Shown: in pieces, positions 1-8,435 of the stretch
Position numbering within the stretch: the stretch's first letter is position 1
Layout: each line of letters starts with the position of its first letter
Assembly (NCBI GenBank): GCA_021324935.1
Contig: JAJPIE010000036.1
Coordinates: forward strand, 1-64,000
DNA length: 64,000 bases
Source: Acidobacteriota bacterium
GTDB lineage: Bacteria; Acidobacteriota; Terriglobia; Acidiferrales; UBA7541
Direction of reading: 5' to 3'
The notes under the pieces: model-generated
Told to the model about the DNA's origin: nothing
Database searches by the model: none
Seen by the model: only the letters and a program-made list of their open reading frames with translations
Translations under genes and position numbers: made by a program

Positions 1-2
1 AA

Positions 3-635
3 AAATTCAACCTCCTCGTTCACCGCGAGATCCAGCGTGAATACGGCCTCCCCGGCCAGGCAATTCTCACAATGCCGATCCTTGTAGGCCTCGACGGCCA
101 GCGCAAGATGTCCAAAAGCCTCGGCAACTATATCGGCATCACCGAACCGCCCGCCGACATGTTCGGCAAAATCATGTCCATCCCCGACGATCTCATGTGG
201 TCGTACTACGAACTGATCACCGACCGCTCCCCCGAACAGATCGCGGGGCTGAAGCAGGAAGTTTCTTCTGGTTCGTTGCATCCGATGGACGCCAAAATGC
301 GCCTCGGCGAGGAAATCGTCTCTTGCTTCCACGGCCCCGAAGCCGCCCGCAAAGCCGCCGAAAATTTCCAGCGCGTCTTCCGCGACCGCCAATCGCCCTC
401 CGAAGTTCCGGCGCTGAAGATTCCGATCGGTGCGCCAAAGAAACTGACGGCACTTCTCGTCGAGCTGAATCTCGCCCCCTCGAAAAGCGAGGCCGAGCGA
501 CTCATCAAGCAGGGCGGCGTCGAAATCAACGAATCCCGCGTGGACGACCCGCGCACAGACATCGACCTCTCGAAGCCCACGGACCTGCTCCTCCGCGCCG
601 GCAAGAAAAAATTCCTTCGCCTGATTGTTGAGTGA
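3..635 (+). CDS. tyrS: Tyrosyl-tRNA synthetase, C-terminal part (5' end outside window)
   Basis: The reading frame is open from the window edge, so the N-terminal Rossmann half is missing. The visible part starts with KFNLLVHREIQ and runs into the class I synthetase signature loop KMSKS (around codon 36 of the visible part). The last ~70 residues form an S4 RNA-binding domain (LNLAPSKSEAERLIKQGGVEI). This order, class I core then a C-terminal S4 domain, is that of bacterial TyrRS, which charges tRNA-Tyr in the cytoplasm. The stop is followed at once by two GTAG-headed hairpins and then a convergent gene. Confidence 0.95.
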   Translation, partial: KFNLLVHREIQREYGLPGQAILTMPILVGLDGQRKMSKSLGNYIGITEPPADMFGKIMSIPDDLMWSYYELITDRSPEQIAGLKQEVSSGSLHPMDAKMRLGEEIVSCFHGPEAARKAAENFQRVFRDRQSPSEVPALKIPIGAPKKLTALLVELNLAPSKSEAERLIKQGGVEINESRVDDPRTDIDLSKPTDLLLRAGKKKFLRLIVE

Positions 636-636
636 T

Positions 637-691
637 GTAGGGCCCGCCTTCTGAGGCGGGCCGTGTAGTGGCCGTACTTTAGATCGGCCAC
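637..691 (+). repeat. Two tandem GTAG-headed REP-like hairpins
   Basis: Two GTAG tetranucleotides are each followed by a palindrome. The first stem is GGCCCGCC at 641-648 pairing with 655-662 around TTCTGA; the second is GTGGCCG at 668-674 pairing with 685-691. They fill the gap between the convergent tyrS and FAD oxidoreductase genes. Neither has a T-tract, so they are not ordinary intrinsic terminators, though they could protect mRNA 3' ends. The same architecture recurs near 1992, 7669, 27939, 33210 and 33259. Confidence 0.75.
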
Positions 692-780
692 TGGTCGCAG
701 GGGATTCAGCCTGTGTTCTTCTCTGCGAAACACTGTGCTCTCTGAGCCTTTGCGTTCTCTCTAATTCTTCGGATCACGGC

Positions 781-1905
781 TCACAGAATACGGCTCACCA
801 GCTCCGCCACGTGCGCCGCGATCGCTCCCGCGGCCGTCAATCCTGGTGACTCGATCCCGATCAAATGAATTGCTCGCGATACTTCGGGATCCGCCTCAAT
901 CACAAAATCCGCCACGCCCGCCTCGCCCGGCGCCTTCAACTTGGGCCGCAGCCCCGTGTACGCCAGTTGCAAATCGGCTTCTTCAATTTCCGGCAGCAGC
1001 GTCTTCGCGTCTTTCGCGAATTCCGCGATCTCCAGCCGCCCGCGTTCGTAATTGTCCTTGCCATCCACGTATGCTGCCGTCGGCCCCAACAGCGTTGTGC
1101 CCCACATCGTCGTCGTGAAATGCACGCCCAGCGTCAATTGGTCGTGATGCGGCATCGGGTACACCAGCCCACGAACCCACTGCGCCTTGGGCCCGCGAAT
1201 CTCGCAATACTCGCCGCGCACTGGATAAATCTTCCACGGCCGCGGCCCCAGCAGCCCCGCGACTTCGTCCGCGTACAAGCCCGCCGCGTTCACCAGGCAT
1301 CGCGCCGCAATGCTCTCTTCTTCCGAAACTTCCTCGTCCCCGATCCGCAGTCGTACTTCAATCGCACCGTTCTTGGGATCCAGTGCCGTCACCTTGGCGT
1401 GATTTACCAGGTTCGCGCCCTGCCCCTCTGCCACGCGCGCGTACGCGTGCACCAATTCCTCCGCCACGCAAATCCCCGTCGACGGCACCTCCAGCGCCGC
1501 GTATCCGCTCACGTGCGGCTCCTTCACGCGAATCTCCGCCGCGTCAATCAGCCGCAAGCCTTCCACGCCATTATCTTCGCCGCGTTTCTTCAGCGCTTCC
1601 AGCTCCCCTGCCTCCTGCGCATCTTGCGCGACGACCAGCTTTCCCGTGGTGCGGTGGGCCACGTTATGGCGCGCGCAAAATTCCTTCGTCATGCGGTTCC
1701 CGGCCAGGCACAGCTTCGCCTTCCACGAATTTTTCGGGTAATACAATCCGGAGTGAATCACGCCGCTGTTGCGGGAACTCGTGGCCATCCCCAGCTTCGG
1801 GTTCTGCTCCACCAGAAATACGTCCGTCCACTTGCGCGACAACGCCTCCGCCACCGCGCAACCAATCACCCCGCCGCCCACAATCAATACATTCGCCTGG
1901 TCCAT
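781..1905 (-). CDS. FAD-dependent oxidoreductase, L-2-hydroxyglutarate dehydrogenase/oxidase type
   Basis: The 374-residue protein opens with a dinucleotide-binding fold (VLIVGGGVIGCAVAEALS), then an acidic residue for the FAD ribose and the TSSRNSGVIHSGLYY segment typical of the LhgO/L2HGDH branch of the DAO family. Members oxidise L-2-hydroxyglutarate or related 2-hydroxy acids to 2-oxo acids and pass electrons to quinone or oxygen. I chose the ATG at 1905 because it sits directly before the Rossmann motif and has GGGAAGTG upstream; a longer frame adds 22 residues of unlikely sequence. The substrate cannot be read from sequence alone. The gene converges on tyrS. Confidence 0.85.
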   Translation of the reverse strand: MDQANVLIVGGGVIGCAVAEALSRKWTDVFLVEQNPKLGMATSSRNSGVIHSGLYYPKNSWKAKLCLAGNRMTKEFCARHNVAHRTTGKLVVAQDAQEAGELEALKKRGEDNGVEGLRLIDAAEIRVKEPHVSGYAALEVPSTGICVAEELVHAYARVAEGQGANLVNHAKVTALDPKNGAIEVRLRIGDEEVSEEESIAARCLVNAAGLYADEVAGLLGPRPWKIYPVRGEYCEIRGPKAQWVRGLVYPMPHHDQLTLGVHFTTTMWGTTLLGPTAAYVDGKDNYERGRLEIAEFAKDAKTLLPEIEEADLQLAYTGLRPKLKAPGEAGVADFVIEADPEVSRAIHLIGIESPGLTAAGAIAAHVAELVSRIL

Positions 1906-1991
1906 CGCACCACTTCCCGTGAAACACGATAGCGCAGAGACGCGGAGGCCGAGACGCGTCGAAGGCAACACAAGATGAAGCCTGTTCTACC

Positions 1992-2039
1992 GTGGCCGAT
2001 CTGAAGTTCGGCCACTACCTGAGGCGGCATAAAGCCGCC
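1992..2039 (-). repeat. GTAG-headed REP-like hairpin plus adjacent GC hairpin
   Basis: On the minus strand, GTAG (2018-2015) overlaps a hairpin with GTGGCCGA arms at 1992-1999 and 2008-2015 and a CTTCAG-type centre. Next to it, GGCGGC at 2023-2028 pairs with GCCGCC at 2034-2039. The pair lies in the 153-bp gap between two same-strand genes. It belongs to the dispersed hairpin family seen at 637-691. Confidence 0.7.
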
Positions 2040-2058
2040 GCACGTTTTTTGCGAAGCC

Positions 2059-3219
2059 TCACTCGTCCCCGCCAATCTCGTCAAAAAACGGCTTGCACAA
2101 TTCCAGCCGCGCCTCGGTTCCGTCGTGCACCGCAAACTGAGCCGGCTTCGGCCGGTCGTACGTATTTTTCCAGAGCGAAGCGCCGCCGTACTCCCCATCC
2201 TTGTTCACCGCGTAAAAAAACAAGTGGAACGTCCCCAGCTTCTTCTTGTCTCCGTTGTAATTGCGCGCCACGCGCCCCAGCGCCTCCAGGCACGCGTCTG
2301 TGGGCTTTATGCCCTTGCGCATCATCTCCACGATGGTGTGGCCGCCGGCGATCTTGATGTTCTCCTCGCCCTTGCCCGTGGAGCCCGCGCCGCCCACGTC
2401 GCCATCCACATACAATCCCGCGCCGATAATCGGCGAATCGCCCACGCGCCCGGGAATCTTCCACGACAGTCCCGAAGTCGTCGTCGTTCCGCTGACTTCG
2501 CCTTTCGCGTTCACCGCGAGGCAATTGATCGTTCCCGTCGGCGGGTGCGCGATCTTCTCTTCCGCGTACGCAATCTTCTCCGCGTCGCCGTCAAACAGTT
2601 CCGTCATGTAATCCTTCCACTCCGGGCTGTCGATTCCCGGCCGCCAGTTGAAGCTCGTCTTCGCCTTCCAGGCCAGCCAGATTTTTCGCGAATGCTCCGT
2701 CAGCAGGTTCTGCTCCTCAAATCCCTCGGCGACCGCGAAGCGTCGAGCGCCGTCGCCCACGATCATCACGTGATTCGTCCGCTCCATCACGGTCTTCGCC
2801 AGCCGCGCTACGTTTTTGATCTTCTGCACGCTGGCCACGCTGCCCGCGCGCCGCGTCGGCCCGTGCATGACGCTGGCGTCCAGCTCCACCACGCCTTCTT
2901 CATTCGGCAATCCGCCGTAGCCCACCGAATCGTCGTTCGGATCGTCTTCCACCACGGTCACCGCGGCCACCGCCGCGTCCAGCGTGTCTCCGCCGGCCTT
3001 CAGAATGTCCATGCCCTTGTCCAGCGCGTGCAATCCATTCGCTGAAGAGATGATCACCGGCCGCACGCCGCCAGCCGCCGTGTTTGCAGGGGCACGAAAA
3101 ATCGTGCCCTCTTCGCTCCCTGCGATTCCCGGCGTTTTCCCCAGCAGCTGCCCCGCTCCCGCCAGCGCGCTGCCCGCCAGCGAATTCACAAAAAACTTCC
3201 TTCGCGTCCACAGTTGCAT
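2059..3219 (-). CDS. N4-(beta-N-acetylglucosaminyl)-L-asparaginase (glycosylasparaginase), Tat-exported
   Basis: This 386-residue Ntn-hydrolase begins with a twin-arginine signal (TRRKFFVNSLAGSALAGAG), so a folded enzyme should be exported. The family autoproteolyses before a Thr that becomes the N-terminal nucleophile; here that is Thr about 230 in HPPTGTINCL, followed by the conserved GRVGDSPIIGAG block. It would cleave the GlcNAc-Asn bond of glycoasparagines released from glycoproteins. The usual TIG after the cleavage site is TIN here, a minor deviation. Length fits the bacterial family. No partner gene is adjacent; it is preceded by a kinase on the same strand about 165 bp away. Confidence 0.9.
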   Translation of the reverse strand: MQLWTRRKFFVNSLAGSALAGAGQLLGKTPGIAGSEEGTIFRAPANTAAGGVRPVIISSANGLHALDKGMDILKAGGDTLDAAVAAVTVVEDDPNDDSVGYGGLPNEEGVVELDASVMHGPTRRAGSVASVQKIKNVARLAKTVMERTNHVMIVGDGARRFAVAEGFEEQNLLTEHSRKIWLAWKAKTSFNWRPGIDSPEWKDYMTELFDGDAEKIAYAEEKIAHPPTGTINCLAVNAKGEVSGTTTTSGLSWKIPGRVGDSPIIGAGLYVDGDVGGAGSTGKGEENIKIAGGHTIVEMMRKGIKPTDACLEALGRVARNYNGDKKKLGTFHLFFYAVNKDGEYGGASLWKNTYDRPKPAQFAVHDGTEARLELCKPFFDEIGGDE

Positions 3220-3385
3220 CGCTTCTCTCCTGAATTTATCTGGCTGCTTTTGCGTGCCGAGGACCTGGAGTGCCGCACCCAGCGGTCTTTAGGGTGCGGG
3301 TTAGCTGTCATTTCAACGCAGGCGCATCCGTTGTTGCAACTCTTTCCTGCAGGGTACGGAACACGAGGCACGATTTCTCGCGCTG

Positions 3386-4084
3386 CTAATCGCTTCCCCC
3401 GAGCGGCAAATAATACTGCGTCCCCTTCACCGGCTCCGAAAGTCGCTTCAGCAGCTGCTGCAAATCCTCGCTGCGTTCCACGAAATCGATCTCGGAGGTA
3501 TCCACCACCAGCAGGTCCGCGCTTTCGTAGTGAAAAAAGAAATGCTCGTAGGCGCGCGCCACCTCCTCGACATACGCCGGAGCGATGCGGCTCTCCTCCG
3601 CGGCTTTTTTCTTGGCGATGCGCGCGCGCAGCACGTCCGGCTTCGCTTGCAGGTAGATCACCAGGTCCGGCTGCGGCAGTTCCTCCGTCAGCGCCTCGTA
3701 ATAGCGTTCGTAGAGCTTGAGTTCCGCGTCGTCCAGGTTCAGGTTGGCGAAGATGCGGTCTTTCTCCATCAGGAAATCGCTGATCACCGGGCCGGGCTGC
3801 TCTGCCGCCAGAGCTTCGCGCAGGCGCTTCTGCCGCTCCATCAGGAAGTACATTTGCGCGCGAAACGCCGCGCCCGCCTTTTCCGCGTAAAACTCCGCCA
3901 GGAAAGGATTGTCCTCGCAATCGTAGATGCGCCGCGCGTGCAACCGCTCGGCCAGGATGCGCGCCAGCGTGGTCTTGCCCACGCGCAGCGGCCCTTCGAT
4001 CACGATGAATCGCGGCGCCTGCGGCCCTTTTTGCACCCGCGTCCGTTTCGCCGAGGACGATTCCGTCATATTACTCCGCTCCAC
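3386..4084 (-). CDS. Deoxynucleoside kinase family protein
   Basis: The protein of 232 residues has a P-loop GPLRVGKTT (residues 31-40), a YDCEDNPFLAEFY segment and an MYFLMERQKRL helix, as in deoxyadenosine/deoxyguanosine kinases of the dNK family. These phosphorylate deoxynucleosides in nucleotide salvage. Serine is absent from the usual GxxxxGKS position, where Thr stands instead, which is acceptable. The start could also be the ATG at 4069, which has GGAG upstream; the first 20 residues are not part of the fold. Substrate preference is not readable. Confidence 0.85.
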   Translation of the reverse strand: MERSNMTESSSAKRTRVQKGPQAPRFIVIEGPLRVGKTTLARILAERLHARRIYDCEDNPFLAEFYAEKAGAAFRAQMYFLMERQKRLREALAAEQPGPVISDFLMEKDRIFANLNLDDAELKLYERYYEALTEELPQPDLVIYLQAKPDVLRARIAKKKAAEESRIAPAYVEEVARAYEHFFFHYESADLLVVDTSEIDFVERSEDLQQLLKRLSEPVKGTQYYLPLGGSD

Positions 4085-4159
4085 CCCGCCGTTGCCGTTT
4101 TCGCCGCGATTATAGCAGTTCTCCGCCTTCGATTCGCCGCGGTTGTCGGATTCCTAAAT

Positions 4160-4245
4160 CTGTCATCCCGAGCGGAGCGGCCCGATTTTCTCTTCCGCGC
4201 CGAAGTTTGGCGCGTCGGGCCGCGCAGTCGAGGGACCGAGGCAGG
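4160..4245 (+). repeat. ~85-nt intergenic palindromic repeat, copy A
   Basis: It starts with CTGTCATCCCGAGCGGAGC and ends near CAGTCGAGGGACCGAGGC. Inside, GCGGCCCGA and TCGGGCCGC form an outer stem and CGCGCC/GGCGCG an inner stem, so the transcript would fold into one long hairpin. Related copies lie at 4665-4746 (inverted), 4791-4873 and 4934-5018. Confidence 0.75.
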
Positions 4246-4284
4246 ATGTAAACCTCAATTGACCAAGTCACGTGCATGCACTCC

Positions 4285-4569
4285 TTACGCCGTAAAATCC
4301 TCGCTCAAATCCCGCATCTCCGGGTTCAGCTCGCGAATTAGCGCCAGTTTCTTCTCCCTCCTCCAACTCTTGATCTGCCTCTCCCGGCTGATCACCGGCT
4401 TGATCTGCCCAAACGGTTCGCAATAAACCAGGCGCGTCACGTCATATTTCTTCGTGAATCCCTCGACGCGCTTTGCCTTGTGCTGCCGCACGCGCCGCTC
4501 CAGAATATTTGTCACTCCGGTGTAGAGCACGCCGGAAGCGCTCGCCAGAATGTAAACGTGATAGACCAT
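4285..4569 (-). CDS. Small GIY-YIG domain nuclease
   Basis: At 94 residues it is a single GIY-YIG domain: YHVYILAS then VLYTGVTN give the two signature strands, followed by the Arg in ERRVRQHK and a later conserved Glu-Arg region (SRERQIKSWRREKK). It belongs to the stand-alone (YhbQ/UPF0213-like) group, whose physiological role is poorly known. It sits between copy A (86 bp) and inverted copy B of an ~85-nt repeat, with two more copies further on, which may be meaningful (see findings). The ATG at 4569 is the only good start. Confidence 0.9.
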   Translation of the reverse strand: MVYHVYILASASGVLYTGVTNILERRVRQHKAKRVEGFTKKYDVTRLVYCEPFGQIKPVISRERQIKSWRREKKLALIRELNPEMRDLSEDFTA

Positions 4570-4664
4570 GGTTCGGCTGCCCTTCTGCGCTGATGGTACT
4601 TCCGGAAAGAAAGCAACCGCGAGGCTGGCGCTTGTTCCATCGACCGAGGTAGGCCATTACTACT

Positions 4665-4746
4665 TGCCGCGGTCCCTCTACTTCGTGGCCGACGTTCGCG
4701 CCGCGCGAACGCCGGAAAAAATCGGCCACTCCGGTCGGGATGACAG
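4665..4746 (-). repeat. ~85-nt intergenic palindromic repeat, copy B (inverted)
   Basis: Read on the minus strand this begins CTGTCATCCCGACCGGAGTGG and ends near AGTAGAGGGACCGCGGC, matching copy A at both ends with a diverged middle hairpin. It is the only copy in the opposite orientation, and together with copy A it brackets the GIY-YIG gene. Confidence 0.7.
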
Positions 4747-4790
4747 AAAAACCTTGCGCCGTCTCTTTTTTCTCCGCCCTCGCTCTTGAA

Positions 4791-4873
4791 CTGTCATCGA
4801 GCCTGCCCTGAGCGTAGTCGAAGGGACCGGAGAGCCGCGCTGATTGCGGCTCGGAGTGGAGGGACTGGGGCCT
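4791..4873 (+). repeat. ~85-nt intergenic repeat, copy C (degenerate)
   Basis: It begins CTGTCATCGAGCC and contains GTAGTCGAAGGGACC and a distal GGAGTGGAGGGACTGGGGC. The start and end match the family, but the central hairpin is different (GAGCCGC / GCGGCTC). Confidence 0.55.
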
Positions 4874-4933
4874 GATGCTGACCCTGCCGAGGTGCAAGTG
4901 CAAGCAAAAATCCCGCAACGCCCCCTCTGCCAT

Positions 4934-5018
4934 CTGTCATCCCGAGCGAAGCGGCCCGATGTTTTCTTGCGCGCCGAATTTTGACGCGTCGCGCCGCGCA
5001 GTCGAGGGATTGGGGCTT
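4934..5018 (+). repeat. ~85-nt intergenic palindromic repeat, copy D
   Basis: It begins CTGTCATCCCGAGCGAAGCGG and ends CAGTCGAGGGATTGGGGC, with a hairpin built on GCGGCCCGA and CGCGCCG arms. It is the copy closest to A in sequence. Confidence 0.75.
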
Positions 5019-5472
5019 GCTCGCAACCCAATGGGAGTTCCAGTGCGAGCAACGGTCGATAGAAGATGGGTCGGACCAGATGGAGGGAATACCCGGGAGG
5101 CTCGCGTAAGAGACGCAGGGAAAGGAGTTAGCGGCAGGGTGTGCGCAACCCTTCGCACGGAACTTTCTGGGCAGGCAGAAACGAGTTGCGGGAAAGCCGT
5201 AAGCCGATAGCGGCCGTGTTTTAGCCCATTCTAACGGTACTTCTATCTTGTAATTTCTATCCCACAAATCACGAGGTGGTGAGCTGTCGGCGATACCCGG
5301 ACCTCAAAGCTCGACGATCCTTCCGCTAGTCATCCGTCACCTATGAGGAGTCACCTCTTCTGTTATCCTATTGGGCGGTCTACTCCTTCACCCCGAGGCT
5401 GCTGCTCGGGGGCGGGCCTACACCCCACCGGACGCGCCGCACATTTCATAGGAAAGGTTTTGGACTTATACC
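5019..5472. other. Intergenic stretch before serC, no gene recognised
   Basis: About 450 bases with no open frame that reads like a protein on either strand and no tRNA-like fold. It ends in a region rich in short GC hairpins about 60-70 bases before serC, which may hold the serC leader, but I cannot assign a promoter or riboswitch. Confidence 0.4.
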
Positions 5473-6642
5473 ATGAGCACGACTGCCTCTGGCACAACTG
5501 CCGCCGCTGCTACCAATTCTTCTGCCACCCCTCGCGCCGGGAAGCGCGCGCACAATTTCAACGCGGGGCCGGCGGCTTTGCCGCTGGCGGTGCTGGAGCG
5601 CATCCGCGAAGAGCTGATTGATTACCGCGGGACGGGCATGTCCGTGATGGAGATGTCGCACCGTTCGCCGGAATTCGAGGCCATCAACAACGCCGCGGAG
5701 CAAAACCTGCGCAAGCTGCTGGCAATCCCGGAGGACTACGCGGTGATTTTCGTGCAGGGCGGCGGCAGCATGCAGTTCACGATGGCGCCGATGAACCTGG
5801 CGCTGCCGGGGAAGCCGGTGGACGTGCTGCACACAGGCGCGTGGACGGCGAAGGCCATCAGCGAATTGAAAAAAGGCACGCTTCACACCATCGCGGCGAC
5901 GACCGAGCCGGTGAAGTTCACGCGCGTGCCGAACGCCGGCGAAATCAAGCTGTCGGCGGACGCTTCCTACACTTACCTCTGCACGAACAACACGATCGAG
6001 GGCACGCAGTATCACGCGCTGCCGGCCACGGCGGCTCCACTGGTGGCGGACATGTCTTCGGACATCTGCTCGCGGCCGCTGGATGTTTCCAGGTTCGGGC
6101 TGATTTTCGCGGGCGCCCAGAAAAACCTGGGGCCCAGCGGCGTGACCGTGGTGATCGTGCGCAAGGACCTGGCCGAGCGCGCGGACAAAAACCTGCCCAC
6201 GCTGCTGCAATACCGCACGCACATCAAGGAGAAGTCGCTGTATCACACGCCGCCGACATTTGCAGTGTACATCCTGAGCCTGGTGACGGAATGGATGGCG
6301 GCGGAAGGCGGGTTGCCGGGGATTCAGAAGCGGAATGAGGCGAAGGCCAAGCTGCTCTACGACGCGATTGACGCGAGCGGCGGGTATTACCACTGCCCGG
6401 TGGAGAAGGCGTCGCGTTCGCTGATGAACGTAGTGTTTCGCGTCGGGGGCAGTTCCAGCCAACCAGGCGATGAAAATCTGGAAAAGGAATTTGGCAAGCA
6501 GGCCGCGGCGGCGGGACTAGTGGGTACGCCAGGACACCGGTCGGTGGGCGGGATGCGCGCTTCGTTATATAACGCAGTGAGCGTGGAGGACGTCCAAGCG
6601 CTGGTGAGCTTCATGAAGGAGTTTCAGCGCGCGAAGGGGTAG
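5473..6642 (+). CDS. serC: Phosphoserine aminotransferase
   Basis: This PLP enzyme of the class V aminotransferase fold converts 3-phosphohydroxypyruvate and glutamate to phosphoserine, the second step of serine synthesis. HNFNAGPAALPLAVL, VQGGGSMQF, the TNNTIEGTQY block and AGAQKNLGPSGV are SerC hallmarks; the PLP-binding lysine is Lys217 in AQKN. It has 389 residues, about 25 more than usual, because of a Ser/Thr/Ala-rich N-terminal extension. A start further in is not obvious, since the conserved HNFNAGP begins only at residue 27. It stands alone, with ~250 bp before the next gene. Confidence 0.95.
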   Translation: MSTTASGTTAAAATNSSATPRAGKRAHNFNAGPAALPLAVLERIREELIDYRGTGMSVMEMSHRSPEFEAINNAAEQNLRKLLAIPEDYAVIFVQGGGSMQFTMAPMNLALPGKPVDVLHTGAWTAKAISELKKGTLHTIAATTEPVKFTRVPNAGEIKLSADASYTYLCTNNTIEGTQYHALPATAAPLVADMSSDICSRPLDVSRFGLIFAGAQKNLGPSGVTVVIVRKDLAERADKNLPTLLQYRTHIKEKSLYHTPPTFAVYILSLVTEWMAAEGGLPGIQKRNEAKAKLLYDAIDASGGYYHCPVEKASRSLMNVVFRVGGSSSQPGDENLEKEFGKQAAAAGLVGTPGHRSVGGMRASLYNAVSVEDVQALVSFMKEFQRAKG

Positions 6643-6896
6643 CGGAGAGTCGACAGTTTACAGTCAACAGGCCACAGCTATTCGCCGTTAGCTGTTAGCA
6701 AAAGAAAGTTAGATACGAGTGAGCTGTAATCTGAAAGAAAAGAAATGATTCTGCGAGAACTGAGCATGCGGGCGATTCCCCTGGGAAATCCGATTTCTTG
6801 ATTGGCGGTGTGTGGCCCAACTTGCTAGCCGTTCAATCGGCTGCACTGGCAGGAATGCCTGTGCCACATGGAGAGAGTTGGGTACACTAACGGGCT

Positions 6897-7469
6897 ATGA
6901 GCAACTACACGCTGGCGTTGTTTTGTCATTTTTTGGGCTTGGTGGGGCTGTTCGTCGGCTACGGGCTGGAGTGGATCGTCTCCGCGCTGCTGCGCAAGGC
7001 TGCGACGGTGGAGCAGGTGCGCGCGTGGCTGCGCGTGTATCGCACCTCGCTGCCGATCTCCGGGCCAGGACTGCTGGTGCTGATCTTGAGCGGCGCGTAC
7101 ATGGCGGCGCAAGTGGGCGCGATGAAGGAAGGATGGATGTCGGTATCGATGCTGGCGATTCTGTTGGCGCTGGGCATCGGGTTTGTGTTCATCCTGCCGC
7201 GCGTGCGAACGCTGCGCGGGGCGTTGGGAGACGGCGGCGGAGCATTGCCGGCGAAAGCGGCGGAATTGCTGCAGGCGCCGGGCTTGCCGACGCTGATTCG
7301 CGTGCGCGCGATGATTGCGCTGGGAATCGTCTACCTGATGACGGTGAAGCCGGCGACGTTTGGCGCATCCATTGCGGCGCTGGGCGTGGCGATTGTGCTG
7401 GGCGTGCTGGCGTCGGTGAAGACGTTTGGGAAGAGTGGCGGCCAGCTGCCGGCGAGCAGTGGCCAGTGA
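6897..7469 (+). CDS. Integral membrane protein of unknown function (DUF2269-like)
   Basis: The 190 residues form about four hydrophobic segments (around residues 5-30, 50-73, 82-105, 138-175), with HFLGLVGLFVGYGLEW near the N-terminus. The fold resembles the small four-helix DUF2269-type inner-membrane proteins, but I have no functional evidence. It is monocistronic, followed by a good intrinsic terminator at 7621. Confidence 0.65.
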   Translation: MSNYTLALFCHFLGLVGLFVGYGLEWIVSALLRKAATVEQVRAWLRVYRTSLPISGPGLLVLILSGAYMAAQVGAMKEGWMSVSMLAILLALGIGFVFILPRVRTLRGALGDGGGALPAKAAELLQAPGLPTLIRVRAMIALGIVYLMTVKPATFGASIAALGVAIVLGVLASVKTFGKSGGQLPASSGQ

Positions 7470-7528
7470 AGGGAAGTCAGTAGTCGACAGGCAACAGCCA
7501 ACAAAGAGAGCCATTCCTCAGCGACTAA

Positions 7529-7574
7529 AGCCCCGTTTTTTCCGGGGCTGAATCGCCGGAGCCAAAGCTCCGGC
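7529..7574 (+). repeat. Two adjacent GC hairpins
   Basis: AGCCCCG at 7529-7535 pairs with CGGGGCT at 7543-7549, and GCCGGAG at 7555-7561 pairs with CTCCGGC at 7568-7574. They resemble the REP-like family in size and pairing but lack the GTAG head. They lie downstream of the membrane protein gene. Confidence 0.5.
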
Positions 7575-7620
7575 CTCCTGAGGAAAACAAACAGCGAGAA
7601 GGCAAGAGTGGAAGCAGAAA

Positions 7621-7650
7621 GGGCGGGAACGCTCCCGCCCTTTTTATTTT
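7621..7650 (+). terminator. Intrinsic terminator
   Basis: The 8-bp stem GGGCGGGA / TCCCGCCC (7621-7628 with 7633-7640) has a 4-nt loop and is followed by TTTTTATTTT. It ends transcription from the membrane protein gene. The minus-strand T-tract is poorer, so it is mostly one-directional. Confidence 0.85.
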
Positions 7651-7668
7651 GGGTGCGCCTGCGGCGCT

Positions 7669-7692
7669 GGCCGACCTAAAGGTCGGCCACTA
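7669..7692 (-). repeat. GTAG-headed REP-like hairpin
   Basis: On the minus strand, GTAG is followed by T and a perfect 8-bp stem, GGCCGACC at 7669-7676 with GGTCGGCC at 7681-7688, around TAAA. It is placed just after the stop of the pirin gene. Confidence 0.75.
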
Positions 7693-7712
7693 CATAACCC
7701 ATTGCATGGCCT

Positions 7713-8411
7713 TCACGCGAGGTCGAAGAGGAGAACTTCGGCGTTGTCGATGCCGGTGAGTTCGATCGACTTCTCTTGCGAGATGGCGGCGCCGTCGCCG
7801 GTCGAGAGTTTGGCGCCGTTCAGCGTGACGCTGCCGCGCGCGACCTGCACGTAGGCGTGGCGTTCGGGCTTAAGAGGGTGCTTCACGGATTCGCCGGGCG
7901 CGAGAATCACGGCATAGAGATCGTTGTCCTGGCGAATCCGCACCGAGCCGTCGCGGCCGTCGGGCGAAACGACCAGGCGCAGCTTGCCCTGCTTTTCGGA
8001 CGCTGCGAAATGCTTCTGGTCGTAGGTCGGTTTGTAGCCGGGCTTATCCGGGAACATCCAGATCTGGTACAGGTGCACGGGTTCCTCGGCGGACGCGTTG
8101 AACTCGCTGTGCGCGACGCCGGTGCCCGCGCTCATGTATTGCACGTCGCCGGGGCGGATCGTGGAGCCGTTGCCTATGCTGTCCTTGTGGGCCAGCGCGC
8201 CATCGAGGACGTAGGTGACGATTTCCATGTCGCGATGCGGGTGCGTGGGAAAGCCGCCGCCGCCGGCGATGCGGTCGTCATTCATCACGCGCAGGGTGCG
8301 GAACTCGACGAATTCGGGATCGTAGTATTCGGCGAAGGAAAAGGTGAAGCGGGAGTCAAGCCAGCCGTGGTCGGCGTGGCCGCGGGTGTCGGATTTACGA
8401 ATGGTAATCAT
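7713..8411 (-). CDS. Pirin family protein (bicupin, quercetinase-like)
   Basis: The 232-residue protein has the pirin N-terminal cupin with metal ligands in [18 protein letters not shown] and a later [13 protein letters not shown] motif, so the iron-binding His/Glu set is intact. The C-terminal cupin is more degenerate, as usual. Bacterial members such as YhhW cleave quercetin in vitro; the native role is uncertain and often stress-related. The ATG at 8411 is preceded by AGGAGG. It lies behind an unusually good promoter overlapped by two palindromes, so it is probably tightly regulated. Confidence 0.9.
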   Translation of the reverse strand: MITIRKSDTRGHADHGWLDSRFTFSFAEYYDPEFVEFRTLRVMNDDRIAGGGGFPTHPHRDMEIVTYVLDGALAHKDSIGNGSTIRPGDVQYMSAGTGVAHSEFNASAEEPVHLYQIWMFPDKPGYKPTYDQKHFAASEKQGKLRLVVSPDGRDGSVRIRQDNDLYAVILAPGESVKHPLKPERHAYVQVARGSVTLNGAKLSTGDGAAISQEKSIELTGIDNAEVLLFDLA

Positions 8412-8435
8412 GGAGCCTCCTGGGACGCGGGAAAG

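Noticed and set aside
4570..5210. Several 70-160-residue open frames on both strands
   Set aside because: They run through the ~85-nt repeats and overlap each other in many frames with repeat-derived, low-complexity sequence. None has a family resemblance.
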